A stretch of DNA of 64,000 nt from CAZKCI01 sp964584165 (GTDB lineage: Bacteria > Auribacterota > Erginobacteria > Erginobacterales > CAZKCI01), in NCBI GenBank assembly GCA_964584165.1, contig CAZOYW010000001.1, forward strand, positions 62,001 to 126,000, read 5' to 3'. Positions 15,828-23,295 of the stretch are shown piece by piece. A program made the translations under genes and the position numbers. The notes under the pieces were generated by a model. That model had not been told where the DNA came from, searched no databases, and was given only the letters and a program-made list of their open reading frames with translations. Position 1 is the stretch's first letter. Each line of letters starts with the position of its first letter.

Positions 15828-16781
15828 ATGTCGGAAAGGCGGCAAATCTCGTCGCTCGCTCCCTCCGGTCCCCTGGACCGCCGCCGCTTCTTGAAGCTCC
15901 TCGCCGCGGCGGGGTTGCTCTCCTCCCCCCTCGCCCGCCTCCTCGCGGCCCTTCCGGCCGCGCCGGACGCGGAGGGCGCGCCCGCCGACCTCTTCGTCGT
16001 CTCCGGCCGGGACTATCCCCGGCTGGTCCGGGAAGCGCTCGCCCGCCTCGGCTTCCCCGGCCGCTTCCTGAAGCCGGGGATGAAGGTGGTGATCAAGCCC
16101 AATGCCGCCTGGTCCCGGACGCCCGAGCAGGCCGCGACCACCCACCCCCTGATCGTCGCCGAGGTCGTCAAGGCCTGCCTCGAGGCGGGGGCGAAGGACC
16201 CCGTGGTGGCGGAAAATCCCTGCGACAACCACCAGTCCTGCTTCCGCGTCTCCGGGATCAAGGCGGCGGCGGAGCAGGCGGGGGCGAGAATGATCGCTCT
16301 GGCCGAGGCGGACGAATTCGTCCCGGTGGTCCTGCCCGGGGCGAAGAAGCTCCGGAAGACCGCGATCGCGCGGCGGATCCTCGAGGCCGATCTCCTGATC
16401 AACCTGCCGATCGCGAAGGTCCACAGCGCGGCGAAGCTGACCCTGGCGATGAAGAACCACATGGGGGCGGTGGAGGATCGCTTCGCCTTCCACAAGCTCG
16501 ACCTCCACCAGTGCATCGCCGACCTCTGCACGCGCCTCACCCCCCAGATCAACCTCCTCGACTGCACTCGCGTCCTTCTCACCCGGGGTCCGAAGGGGCC
16601 GGGGCAGGTCAAGGTCCTCGACCGGATCGTGGCCGGGACCGACCAGGTCGCCGTCGATTCCTTCGCCGCCGGATACTTCGGGCTGAAGCCCGCCGACCTC
16701 GGCTACCTCGTCGCCGCGAGAGAGATGGGGCTGGGGAAGACGGACCTCGGCGCGATCCGGGTGAAGGAGATCGCCGTCTAA
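15828..16781 (+). CDS. DUF362 domain protein with Tat-like signal
   Basis: A 317-residue protein from the ATG at 15828. RRRFLKLLAAAGLL (residues 18-31) is a twin-arginine-type signal, so export in folded form is expected. The DUF362 domain follows: KPGMKVVIKPNAAW, THPLIVAEVVK, then LINLPIAKVHSAAKLTLAMKN and the C-terminal DQVAVDSFAAGYFGL. Unlike many DUF362 proteins it has no 4Fe-4S ferredoxin domain of its own; the next gene encodes a membrane polyferredoxin, a pairing often seen. Inference: the two form a periplasmic-side iron-sulphur redox unit. Catalytic role of DUF362 is not established. Confidence 0.85.
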   Translation: MSERRQISSLAPSGPLDRRRFLKLLAAAGLLSSPLARLLAALPAAPDAEGAPADLFVVSGRDYPRLVREALARLGFPGRFLKPGMKVVIKPNAAWSRTPEQAATTHPLIVAEVVKACLEAGAKDPVVAENPCDNHQSCFRVSGIKAAAEQAGARMIALAEADEFVPVVLPGAKKLRKTAIARRILEADLLINLPIAKVHSAAKLTLAMKNHMGAVEDRFAFHKLDLHQCIADLCTRLTPQINLLDCTRVLLTRGPKGPGQVKVLDRIVAGTDQVAVDSFAAGYFGLKPADLGYLVAAREMGLGKTDLGAIRVKEIAV

Positions 16782-16800
16782 CCGGCTTGGCTGGGCAAAA

Positions 16801-16990
16801 TTAACTACGAATTACGCGAATTTCGCGAATTGGGCCCGGCGAAACCGGATCGCGGCCCCGAGTGGATTCTTGGGATGCGGGGCAAGCGGGGACGCTGCTC
16901 CCACGGGCAGATAGTATAGACACGTCATCGCGAGGAGCTTCAGCGACGAAGCAATCTCAATTCGCGGAATTCGAGAAATTCGTAGTTAAT
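16801..16990. repeat. Nested composite repeat
   Basis: Outer arms are TTAACTACGAATTACGCGAA (left) and its counterpart ending AATTCGTAGTTAA (right). Between them lie a CTCCCACGG fragment of the GTGGGAGCG family and a GTCATCGCGAGG...GAAGCAATCTC element (16924..16958). One family is inserted inside the arms of another. Confidence 0.75.
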
Positions 16991-17010
16991 TATTTTTGCC
17001 CGCCGAGACC

Positions 17011-18405
17011 ATGAGCAAGCCATTCGCGGTTGTCGGAAAAATCCTCGTCATCGCCGCCTGGGCGGCCGCTTTTTCACTGATGTTTTGGGCGGCGGTCATC
17101 CCCGCCCTCCTCCAGAACCTCTCCCCCGGAGGCATCCCCTCCTCCCTTCGCCATCCCCTCTTCTGGTTCCTCGCCCTTTCGCTCCCCCTGATCGCGCTCG
17201 CCTGGTTCCGGGGCCGCTTCTTCTGCTGGCGGATCTGCCCGGTCGGCTTGCTCCAGGACCTCTTCCCTTCGCGCGGACGGGCCGGGGCGGATCCTCGCAA
17301 CTTAGCCGTCTTCCTCTTCCTCCTCGGCTTCGCCATCACCGGAGCAAACCTCCTCATCGCCTTCGACCCCCTGGTGATCTTCAACCGCGCGATGAGCTCG
17401 GCCGGCATGCGCGGTCCGCGGGCTTGGATCTTCATCTTCCCCCTCTTCACCGTCCTCGCGCTGAGCCTCTGGCGAAAGAGATTCTGGTGCTTCAAGCTCT
17501 GCCCGCTCGGCGCCTTCTTCGACTGGGTTATCCAGCTGAGAAGGCGCCGGGGCCGGAGATGGTTTCTGTGGGAGCGGCATTCTTGCCGCGATCGATGCTC
17601 GCCTGGATCGCGACCTAAAAATAAACCGCGAATCTCGCGAATTCTCGCGAATCTCTTTGGCCGCCAGACCAACCCCATTCGTGAAGATTCGCGGTTAAAA
17701 GGGCCGGGCCAAGCCGAAGCCGATCCGGGCCATCCGGCATCGCGGCCGGAATGCCGCTCCCGCCAAGCCCCGGACCCGGGGCGGAGAAACTTCCTGCTCC
17801 TCCTGGGGGGAGGCTTGGCCGGAGGACTGGCCTGGAGGCGCCTGAACCGGCGCGGCGGCCGGATCGACCCGCGGATCATCCGCCCGCCGGGAGCCCTCCC
17901 CGAGGACGAGTTCACCGAAACCTGCGTCCGTTGCGGGGCCTGCCTCGCGGTCTGCCTGACCAAGACCCTGGCGCCCACGATCGCGGGGGCGGGCTGGGAA
18001 GGCTTCCTGACGCCGCGGCTCGTCCCGCGGATCGGCGAGTGCGACGAGTTTTGCAACCGCTGCGGCCAGTCCTGCCCGACCCAGGCGATCCGGGGGATGC
18101 CGCTCGCGGCCAAGCGGATGGCCAAGCTCGGAACCGCCCGCGTGGCCAAGGAGCGCTGCCTCGCCTGGGCCTACGACAAGCACTGCCTGGTCTGCCAGGA
18201 GTTCTGCCCCTACCTCGCGATCCGGACGCTGAAGAACGAAAACGGCACCGACTCGCCGGAGGTCATCGCCGAACGCTGCCGGGGCTGCGGCATCTGCGAG
18301 AAGAAATGCCGCTCCGACCCCAGCCCGGCGATCCTGGTCTACAACGACGGGGCGGGGACAGACGCCAGCGACCCCCCGACGGAGGGGACAGTGACCAGTG
18401 ACTGA
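17011..18405 (+). CDS. NapH-like membrane polyferredoxin with in-frame repeat insertion
   Basis: A 464-residue protein. Residues 1-175 are NapH/YccM-like: four hydrophobic segments and two CxxxCP motifs (CWRICPVG, C72/C76; CFKLCPLG, C160/C164). Residues 300-440 carry four 4Fe-4S-type clusters: C305/308/311/315, C344/348/351/355, C392/395/399 with C383, and C423/426/429/433. Between the halves, residues 187-251 are translated intergenic repeat DNA (17567..17764), beginning WERHSC, yet the frame stays open. A hydrophobic segment preceded by RRNFLLLLGGGL follows it. The C-terminal TVTSD and stop also come from a repeat. Likely passes electrons between the quinone pool and the DUF362 partner. The start is the ATG at 17011. 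Confidence 0.85.
   Translation: MSKPFAVVGKILVIAAWAAAFSLMFWAAVIPALLQNLSPGGIPSSLRHPLFWFLALSLPLIALAWFRGRFFCWRICPVGLLQDLFPSRGRAGADPRNLAVFLFLLGFAITGANLLIAFDPLVIFNRAMSSAGMRGPRAWIFIFPLFTVLALSLWRKRFWCFKLCPLGAFFDWVIQLRRRRGRRWFLWERHSCRDRCSPGSRPKNKPRISRILANLFGRQTNPIREDSRLKGPGQAEADPGHPASRPECRSRQAPDPGRRNFLLLLGGGLAGGLAWRRLNRRGGRIDPRIIRPPGALPEDEFTETCVRCGACLAVCLTKTLAPTIAGAGWEGFLTPRLVPRIGECDEFCNRCGQSCPTQAIRGMPLAAKRMAKLGTARVAKERCLAWAYDKHCLVCQEFCPYLAIRTLKNENGTDSPEVIAERCRGCGICEKKCRSDPSPAILVYNDGAGTDASDPPTEGTVTSD
17567..17764. repeat. Composite repeat inside a coding sequence
   Basis: A GTGGGAGCGGCATTCTTGCC arm, then a full CCGCGAATCTCGCGAAT dyad (about 17627..17697), then the complementary GGAATGCCGCTCCCGC arm. 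All of it is read through in frame by the polyferredoxin gene. Confidence 0.85.
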
Positions 18406-18600
18406 AAAAGAAACGATCGGTTACTGATGACTGATCCCTTCTTCTGCTACTGATTTTGTGGGAGGGGCGTCTCGCCCCGATCCGTTGTTAGCCAGGCCGG
18501 CGGGGGCTCGGCATTTTCAACAGACGATTGAATGGGATGGAATAGGATACTGATGGCCAGCCAGGCCCATCCTATTCAATCCTATTCAATCGTCTGTTAA
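18385..18600. repeat. Three word-repeat elements after the polyferredoxin gene
   Basis: CAGTGACCAGTGACTGA words (18385..18450), a GTGGGAGGGGCGTCTCGCCCC element (about 18460..18483), and an ATTGAATGGGATGGAATAGG / CCTATTCAATCCTATTCAAT dyad (18518..18598) with a GGCCAGCCAGGCC core. Confidence 0.8.
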
Positions 18601-18632
18601 ATTCTTTGGCCAAGCCAGCCAGTCTTTTCGCC

Positions 18633-19367
18633 TCAGTAGATCACCTTCACCAGATAGAGCCCCCGGGCCGGGGCGGTGGGACCGGCGCGGGTCCGGTCCC
18701 GGGAGGCGAGGATGTCTCCGACCGCGGCGGGCGGGATCTTCCCCTGCCCCGCCAGGACCAGCGTCCCGACGATGTTCCTCACCATCTTGTAGAGGAAACC
18801 GTCGGCCTCGATCTCGAACTCCACCCCTTCCCCTTTCCGGCGGATCGCGATCCGCTTGATCGAGCGCGTCTTGTCCCGAACCGACCCGCCCGCGGAGGCG
18901 AAGGCGGAAAAATCGCGGCGGCCGAGGAGGGGGGCGGCGGCGAGCTTCATCGCCCGCAGGTTCAGGGGGCCCGCCAAGCGCCAGGCCCGGTCGCGCAGGA
19001 GCGCGCTCCGGGCGGGGCGGACGAGGACGAGGTAGCGGTAGACCTTTCCCCGGGAGGAGAAGCGGGCGTGGAAATCGTCCGGCGCCTCCTCCGCCGCAAG
19101 GACCGCGACATCCGGCGGAAGATGGGCGTTCGCCCCGGCGCGAATCTTTCCCGGGGGAATCGGGCGGGAGGTCAGGAAATGGGCAACCTGCGCGAGGGCG
19201 TGGGCGCCCGCGTCGGTCCGCCCCGCCCCGTGGACGCGGACCTTCCGGCCGAGGAGCTTCCGGAGCGCCGCCTCGACCGCGCCCTGGACCGTCTCCGCGT
19301 TCTCCTGCAGCTGCCAGCCGGCGTAGCGCGTCCCGTCGTATTCCAGGGTGATCCGGATCTTCCTCAT
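18633..19367 (-). CDS. truA: tRNA pseudouridine(38-40) synthase
   Basis: A 244-residue protein of normal TruA length. The N-terminus RITLEYDGTRYAGWQLQ and the catalytic block HGAGRTDAGAHALAQ (Asp52) are diagnostic, and FSAFASAGGS and FLYKMVRNIVGTLV follow in order. It isomerises uridines 38-40 in the anticodon stem-loop of several tRNAs, in the cytoplasm. It is the last gene of the leu/asd group, a common position. The ATG at 19367 is separated by a single base region from a perfect 14-bp inverted repeat (19368..19404), so no ribosome site is accessible in the usual place. Confidence 0.95.
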   Translation of the reverse strand: MRKIRITLEYDGTRYAGWQLQENAETVQGAVEAALRKLLGRKVRVHGAGRTDAGAHALAQVAHFLTSRPIPPGKIRAGANAHLPPDVAVLAAEEAPDDFHARFSSRGKVYRYLVLVRPARSALLRDRAWRLAGPLNLRAMKLAAAPLLGRRDFSAFASAGGSVRDKTRSIKRIAIRRKGEGVEFEIEADGFLYKMVRNIVGTLVLAGQGKIPPAAVGDILASRDRTRAGPTAPARGLYLVKVIY

Positions 19368-19404
19368 AACTTGTCCCGGATGATACTACGATCCGGGACA
19401 AGTT
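19368..19404. promoter_or_regulatory. Perfect 14-bp inverted repeat abutting the truA start
   Basis: AACTTGTCCCGGAT and its exact reverse complement flank a 9-nt loop. The arm touches the truA ATG on the minus strand, replacing the usual ribosome-binding site. It could be an operator, a translational control hairpin, or another repeat element. Confidence 0.5.
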
Positions 19405-19439
19405 AGATCAGGGAAATGGGGAAGAGGAGTCTTTAACGC

Positions 19440-19545
19440 TTGTGGGAGCGGCGTCCCCGCCTGCCCCGATTACTATTCCCTAATGCAATAATCGGGGCCG
19501 CGATCCGAGCCGGATCGGGGCAAGATGCCCCTCCCACAGCAACAA
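19440..19545. repeat. GTGGGAGCG family dyad
   Basis: Left arm GTGGGAGCGGCGTCCCCGCC, right arm GGGGCAAGATGCCCCTCCCAC, with an inner CCCCGATTACT/AATAATCGGGG palindrome. Confidence 0.8.
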
Positions 19546-19550
19546 CCTTC

Positions 19551-20567
19551 TCAGACTAACCCGTCCGCGATCATCCGCTCGGCGATCTGGACCACGTTGG
19601 AGGCCGCTCCCTTGCGGATGTTGTCGGCGACGACCCAGAGGTGGAGGCCGTTCTTCGCGTAGGGGTCCGCGCGGATCCTGCCCACGAAGACTTCGTCCCT
19701 CCCGTCCGCGGAGAGCGGCATGGGGTAGAGCTTCTTCGCGGGATCGTCCATCAGGACGACGCCGGGGGCGGCGGCGAGGATCTCTCTCGCCGCCCCGACG
19801 GAGAGGGGCTGCTCGGTCTCGAGATACACCGCCTCGGAATGGACGTTGAAGACCGGGACGCGGATGGTGGTGGCGGAGACCTCTATGGAGTCGTCGTGGA
19901 GGATCTTCTTCGTCTCCCGGTCCATCTTCCACTCCTCGGTGGTGAAGTCGAGCTTCTCGAAGGAACCGATCTGGGGGATGAGGTTGAAGGCGATCCGGTA
20001 GGGGTAGGCGGAGGGGGCGAACTCCCTCTCCCCGGCAAGATAGCGCGGGGCCTGCTCCTTGAGCTCCTTGATCGCCTCCCGCCCCGTCCCGGAGACCGCC
20101 TGGTACGTGGCGACGATGACCCGCCTGATCCTCGCCGTCCGGTGGAGGGGGGCGAGCGCCATCACCATCTGGATGGTGGAGCAGTTGGGATTGGCGATGA
20201 TCCCGGAGTGCTTCGCGATGTCCTCCGGATTGATCTCGGGCACCACCAGGGGGACGGCGGGGTCCATCCGGAAGTCGGCGCCGTTGTCGATGGAGACCGC
20301 GCCCCGCTTCTTCGCCTCCGGGTAGAAGGTGACGGCCGCGCCCTTCTCCCCCTCGGTCCCCGCGAAGAAGGCAAACTGCGCCCCGGCGAACTCCTCGGGG
20401 GCGGCCGCCTTGACCGCGTATTTCACGCCGTCCACGGCGATCTCGCGCGCGCTGCGCGCGAGGACGGTGAGCTTGCCCACCGGGAAGCGGCGCTGGCGGA
20501 GGACCTTGAGCATCTCCTCCCCGACCGCCCCGACGCCGACGACGACGACGTTGAATTTATGAGACAT
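19551..20567 (-). CDS. asd: Aspartate-semialdehyde dehydrogenase
   Basis: A 338-residue cytoplasmic enzyme that reduces aspartyl phosphate to aspartate semialdehyde with NADPH, feeding lysine/diaminopimelate, threonine and methionine synthesis. The Rossmann nucleotide loop GVGAVGEEM (residues 11-19), the active-site block ANPNCSTIQM (Cys129), and the later histidine region HSEAVYLE fit the family; length is normal. The ATG at 20567 has AGGAGAAAG upstream. It lies between leuB and truA on the same strand, in the frequently conserved order leuB-asd-truA. The gaps on both sides carry word repeats, so the group may not be a single uninterrupted transcript. Confidence 0.95.
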   Translation of the reverse strand: MSHKFNVVVVGVGAVGEEMLKVLRQRRFPVGKLTVLARSAREIAVDGVKYAVKAAAPEEFAGAQFAFFAGTEGEKGAAVTFYPEAKKRGAVSIDNGADFRMDPAVPLVVPEINPEDIAKHSGIIANPNCSTIQMVMALAPLHRTARIRRVIVATYQAVSGTGREAIKELKEQAPRYLAGEREFAPSAYPYRIAFNLIPQIGSFEKLDFTTEEWKMDRETKKILHDDSIEVSATTIRVPVFNVHSEAVYLETEQPLSVGAAREILAAAPGVVLMDDPAKKLYPMPLSADGRDEVFVGRIRADPYAKNGLHLWVVADNIRKGAASNVVQIAERMIADGLV

Positions 20568-20603
20568 ATCTTTCTCCTGTTCGGGGAGGACCGCTGAAAA
20601 AGT

Positions 20604-20719
20604 GGGATACCGGAGTAATGGAGTGATGGAGTATTGGAGTAATGGATAGAAGCAAGATCATCCTCTCTTCACAGCCCAATACTCCAGTACTCCGATACTC
20701 CATTACTCCCCTACTCCTA
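20604..20719. repeat. GGAGTATTGGAGTAATGG word dyad
   Basis: Left arm units GGAGTAATGGAGTGATGG; right arm units CCAGTACTCCGATACTCC. The right arm supplies the TAG stop of leuB. Confidence 0.85.
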
Positions 20720-21781
20720 TTCTGTTACAAATCCCGCCACCAGGTCCCCGACCTGGGTCGTCGTGTATCCCATCTTCCCCGCCGACATGGACTTCATCTT
20801 CCCGCAGGCCTTGACGATCGCCTGCTCCAGGCGGGAGGCGGCCTCGGACTCGCCCAGGAAGTCGAGCATCATCTGGGCGGCACCGATCGCGGCCAGGGGG
20901 TTGATCTTCCCGGTCCCGGTGTACTTGGGCGCGGAGCCTCCGATCGGCTCGAACATCGAGGTCCCTTTCGGGTTGATGTTCCCCCCGGCGGCGATCCCCA
21001 TCCCCCCCTGGATCATGGCCCCGAGGTCCGTGATGATGTCGCCGAACATGTTGTCGGTGACGATGACGTCGAAATACTCCGGGTTCTTCACCATCCACAT
21101 GCAGGTGGCGTCGACGTGGGCGTAGTCCCGCTTGATGTCGGGGTAGTCCTTCTGGCCGATCTCGTGGAAGGCCCGCTCCCAGAGGTCGAAGGCGAAGGTG
21201 AGGACGTTGGTCTTGCCGCAGAGGGTGAGCATCTTCTTCCGATTCCGTTTCCGGCAGAGGTCGAAGGCGAAGCGGAGGCAGCGCTCCACGCCGAAGCGGG
21301 TGTTGATCGACTCCTGGACCGCCACCTCCTGGGCCGTCCCCTTCTTGAAGAAGCCGCCCGCCCCCAGGTAGAGCCCCTCGTTGTTCTCCCGGACGACGAC
21401 GAAGTCGATGTCCGCGGGCCCCTTGTCCTTGAGGGGCGTGGGGACGCCGGGATAGAGCTTGACCGGGCGGAGGTTGATGTACTGCTCCAGCTCGAAGCGC
21501 AGGGCGAGGAGGAGCCCCTTCTCCAGGATCCCCGGCTTCACGTCCGGATGGCCGACCGCGCCCAGGTAGATCGCCTTGAACTTCCTGAGCTCCGTGAGGA
21601 CCGAGGCGGGGAGGATCTCGCCGGTCTTGAGGTAGCGGGCGCCGCCGAGGTCGAACTCGGTGAAGTTGAAGGCGATCTTGAACTCCGCGCCGACCGCCCG
21701 GAGCGCCTTGATCCCCTCGGCCACCACTTCCGGCCCGGTCCCGTCCCCCCCGATCACCGCGATGTCGTATCTCTTGGCCAT
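20717..21781 (-). CDS. leuB: 3-isopropylmalate dehydrogenase
   Basis: A 354-residue NAD-dependent enzyme of leucine synthesis that oxidises and decarboxylates 3-isopropylmalate. The start MAKRYDIAVIGGDGTGPEV, the substrate block LRPVKLYPGVPTPL, VVVRENNEGLY, and the metal/NAD block VTDNMFGDIITDLGAMIQGG followed by EPIGGSAPKYTG are family signatures. The ATG is preceded by AAAGGACA. It is downstream of leuC, leuD and a nitroreductase-like gene and upstream of asd. Homoisocitrate or tartrate dehydrogenase relatives share these motifs, but the leuCD neighbours support LeuB. leuA is not in the window. Confidence 0.93.
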   Translation of the reverse strand: MAKRYDIAVIGGDGTGPEVVAEGIKALRAVGAEFKIAFNFTEFDLGGARYLKTGEILPASVLTELRKFKAIYLGAVGHPDVKPGILEKGLLLALRFELEQYINLRPVKLYPGVPTPLKDKGPADIDFVVVRENNEGLYLGAGGFFKKGTAQEVAVQESINTRFGVERCLRFAFDLCRKRNRKKMLTLCGKTNVLTFAFDLWERAFHEIGQKDYPDIKRDYAHVDATCMWMVKNPEYFDVIVTDNMFGDIITDLGAMIQGGMGIAAGGNINPKGTSMFEPIGGSAPKYTGTGKINPLAAIGAAQMMLDFLGESEAASRLEQAIVKACGKMKSMSAGKMGYTTTQVGDLVAGFVTE

Positions 21782-21838
21782 GGTTAGTGTCCTTTCGTGC
21801 GCTTATCGGTTTTACTGCTGCGAGTTCGCAAGAGCAAG

Positions 21839-21950
21839 TGAAGCGTAAGGTGTTAGGTGTAAGGTGTCAGGGCCACGCATCCCATGTTTGTCCATAGCAC
21901 CTGACATCCGACACCGTTTTACTTCTTACTTCTCACTTCTTACTTCTGCC
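21839..21950. repeat. GTGTAAGGTGTCAGG and ACTTCTTACTTCTC words
   Basis: A GGTGTTAGGTGTAAGGTGTC / GCACCTGACATCCGACACC dyad, then a run of TTCTTACTTCTC words that encodes the end of the nitroreductase-like gene (stop TAA at 21942..21940). Confidence 0.8.
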
Positions 21951-22599
21951 TTTTAATCGGGTATCCCACCGTCTGGGCCAGGACCACCCTCTCCTCCGGG
22001 CGGAGTTTCATCGTCCGGGAGAGGGCGGCCCGGTCGAGCCAGCCCCGGACCACCGTGTTCAGCCCCTCGGAGGCGCAGAAAAGATAGACGTTCTGGCTGA
22101 CGAAGCCGGCGTCGGTGGCCGCGTAGAATTCCTGGTCCGCCTTGGGCATCCCCTCCATCCTCGCATAGTCGGCCACGAAGACGAGGTTGACCGGGGCGGC
22201 GGCGACGAAAGGCTGGCCGCCCGTGGCGGCGCGGACGTCCTGGGCCAGGATGGGCTTCAACCGGTGGGGTACCGGCTCGTAGAGATAGAGCCCTTCGGGG
22301 AGGGCGACGTAGATCTCGATCTCCCGGCAGTCGTGGGCGGTCGGGTTGGTCCGCCGCCCCGAGTCCGGGCGGTTGACGCCGCCGGCGGCCCAGAGGAGGT
22401 TGGAGAGGACCGGGAGGGGAAGCGGATCGGGAGCGAACTCCCGCTCGCTCCGCCTCTCCTTCAGGGCCTGCAGCAGCGGCTTTCCCCCGCTCTGATCGGC
22501 GGGCGGAAGCTCAATCTTTTTCGCCTCCTCGGACGCAACCGAGGAGGCAAAAAAGAAGATGGTCACCAGCACATTAACCGCCGTCACGATTCTCTTCAT
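21940..22599 (-). CDS. Exported SagB-type nitroreductase-family protein
   Basis: A 219-residue protein with a cleavable signal (residues 1-23, VLVTIFFFASSVAS). The mature part is the SagB/ThcOx-type branch of the nitroreductase family: LKERRSEREFAPDPLPLPVLSNLLWAAGGVNR (starting near residue 45), a Ser/Arg FMN-phosphate region RRTNPTAHDCREIEIYVAL, and LNTVVRGW with the C-terminal VVLAQTVGYP. Known of the family: FMN-dependent oxidation or reduction, including azoline oxidation in peptide maturation. It lies between leuD and leuB but has no obvious link to leucine synthesis; the exported location argues against one. The last residues RQK are repeat-encoded. Confidence 0.85.
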   Translation of the reverse strand: MKRIVTAVNVLVTIFFFASSVASEEAKKIELPPADQSGGKPLLQALKERRSEREFAPDPLPLPVLSNLLWAAGGVNRPDSGRRTNPTAHDCREIEIYVALPEGLYLYEPVPHRLKPILAQDVRAATGGQPFVAAAPVNLVFVADYARMEGMPKADQEFYAATDAGFVSQNVYLFCASEGLNTVVRGWLDRAALSRTMKLRPEERVVLAQTVGYPIKRQK

Positions 22600-22650
22600 G
22601 GGTCGAGTCCCCGTTTTCCCCTTGAGTCCGTTCCCCAGTGCGTCCCGCCG

Positions 22651-23178
22651 TTACACCTTGCCCGCCTTGCTCCTCCCCCCCTCCTTCTGCTTGGCCCTCC
22701 CGGCCACGTACTTGATCAGGCCGCCCGCTTTGATCAGGTCCTGCATGAACGGGGGCGCGGCATCGGCTTCGTAGGTCTCCCCCCGGGTCAGGTTCCGGAT
22801 CTTCCCGCTCCCAACCTCTATCTCCACCTCGTCGCCCTCCTTGATCCTCTCCGCCCCCTCCGGGGAGACGAAGATCATCAGGCCCATGTTGAAGGCGTTG
22901 CGATAGAAGATGCGGGCGAAGGAGGCGGCGATCACCGCCGATACCCCCGCGCCCTTGATCGCCACCGGCGCGTGCTCGCGCGACGATCCGCAGCCGAAGT
23001 TCTTTCCGCCCACCAGGATGTCTCCGGGCTTGAGCATCTTCACGAAACCCGGGCGGATATCCTCCATCAGGTGGCTCCCGAGGAAGCCGGGATCGATGGA
23101 GACGAGATAGCGCGCCGCGACGATGGCGTCGGTGTCGATGTTATCGCCGAACTTCCAGGTCTGGCCTTTGATCTTCAT
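22651..23178 (-). CDS. leuD: 3-isopropylmalate dehydratase small subunit
   Basis: A 175-residue subunit of the LeuCD isomerase that interconverts 2- and 3-isopropylmalate. WKFGDNIDTDAIVAARYL near the N-terminus and GGKNFGCGSSREHAPVAI (about 60-77) are the swivel-domain signatures; the length of about 165-175 fits the LeuD2/HacB-type small subunit. The start is the ATG at 23178; a GTG at 23208 would add ten residues encoded by GGTTCACGG repeat words, so I reject it. It follows leuC on the same strand across a 115-bp repeat-filled gap. Confidence 0.93.
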   Translation of the reverse strand: MKIKGQTWKFGDNIDTDAIVAARYLVSIDPGFLGSHLMEDIRPGFVKMLKPGDILVGGKNFGCGSSREHAPVAIKGAGVSAVIAASFARIFYRNAFNMGLMIFVSPEGAERIKEGDEVEIEVGSGKIRNLTRGETYEADAAPPFMQDLIKAGGLIKYVAGRAKQKEGGRSKAGKV

Positions 23179-23192
23179 GGATATTGAGATAG

Positions 23193-23295
23193 GAGGTTCA
23201 CGGTTCACGGTTCAAGGTTCAAGGGTTCACGGTTCGACAGATACGATGACCTCCTCCAACCTCAGAACCGCTGAACCGTTGAACCCTTGAACCTT
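23193..23295. repeat. GGTTCACGGTTCAAGG word dyad
   Basis: Left arm of GGTTCACGGTTCAAGGG units, right arm CCGCTGAACCGTTGAACCC. The words touch the leuC stop codon. The same family recurs at 32845..32875, 47041..47075 and 54133..54205. Confidence 0.85.

Noticed and set aside
18586..19401. 271-codon minus-strand frame over truA
   Set aside because: Out-of-frame shadow of truA, whose signatures are complete in its own frame.
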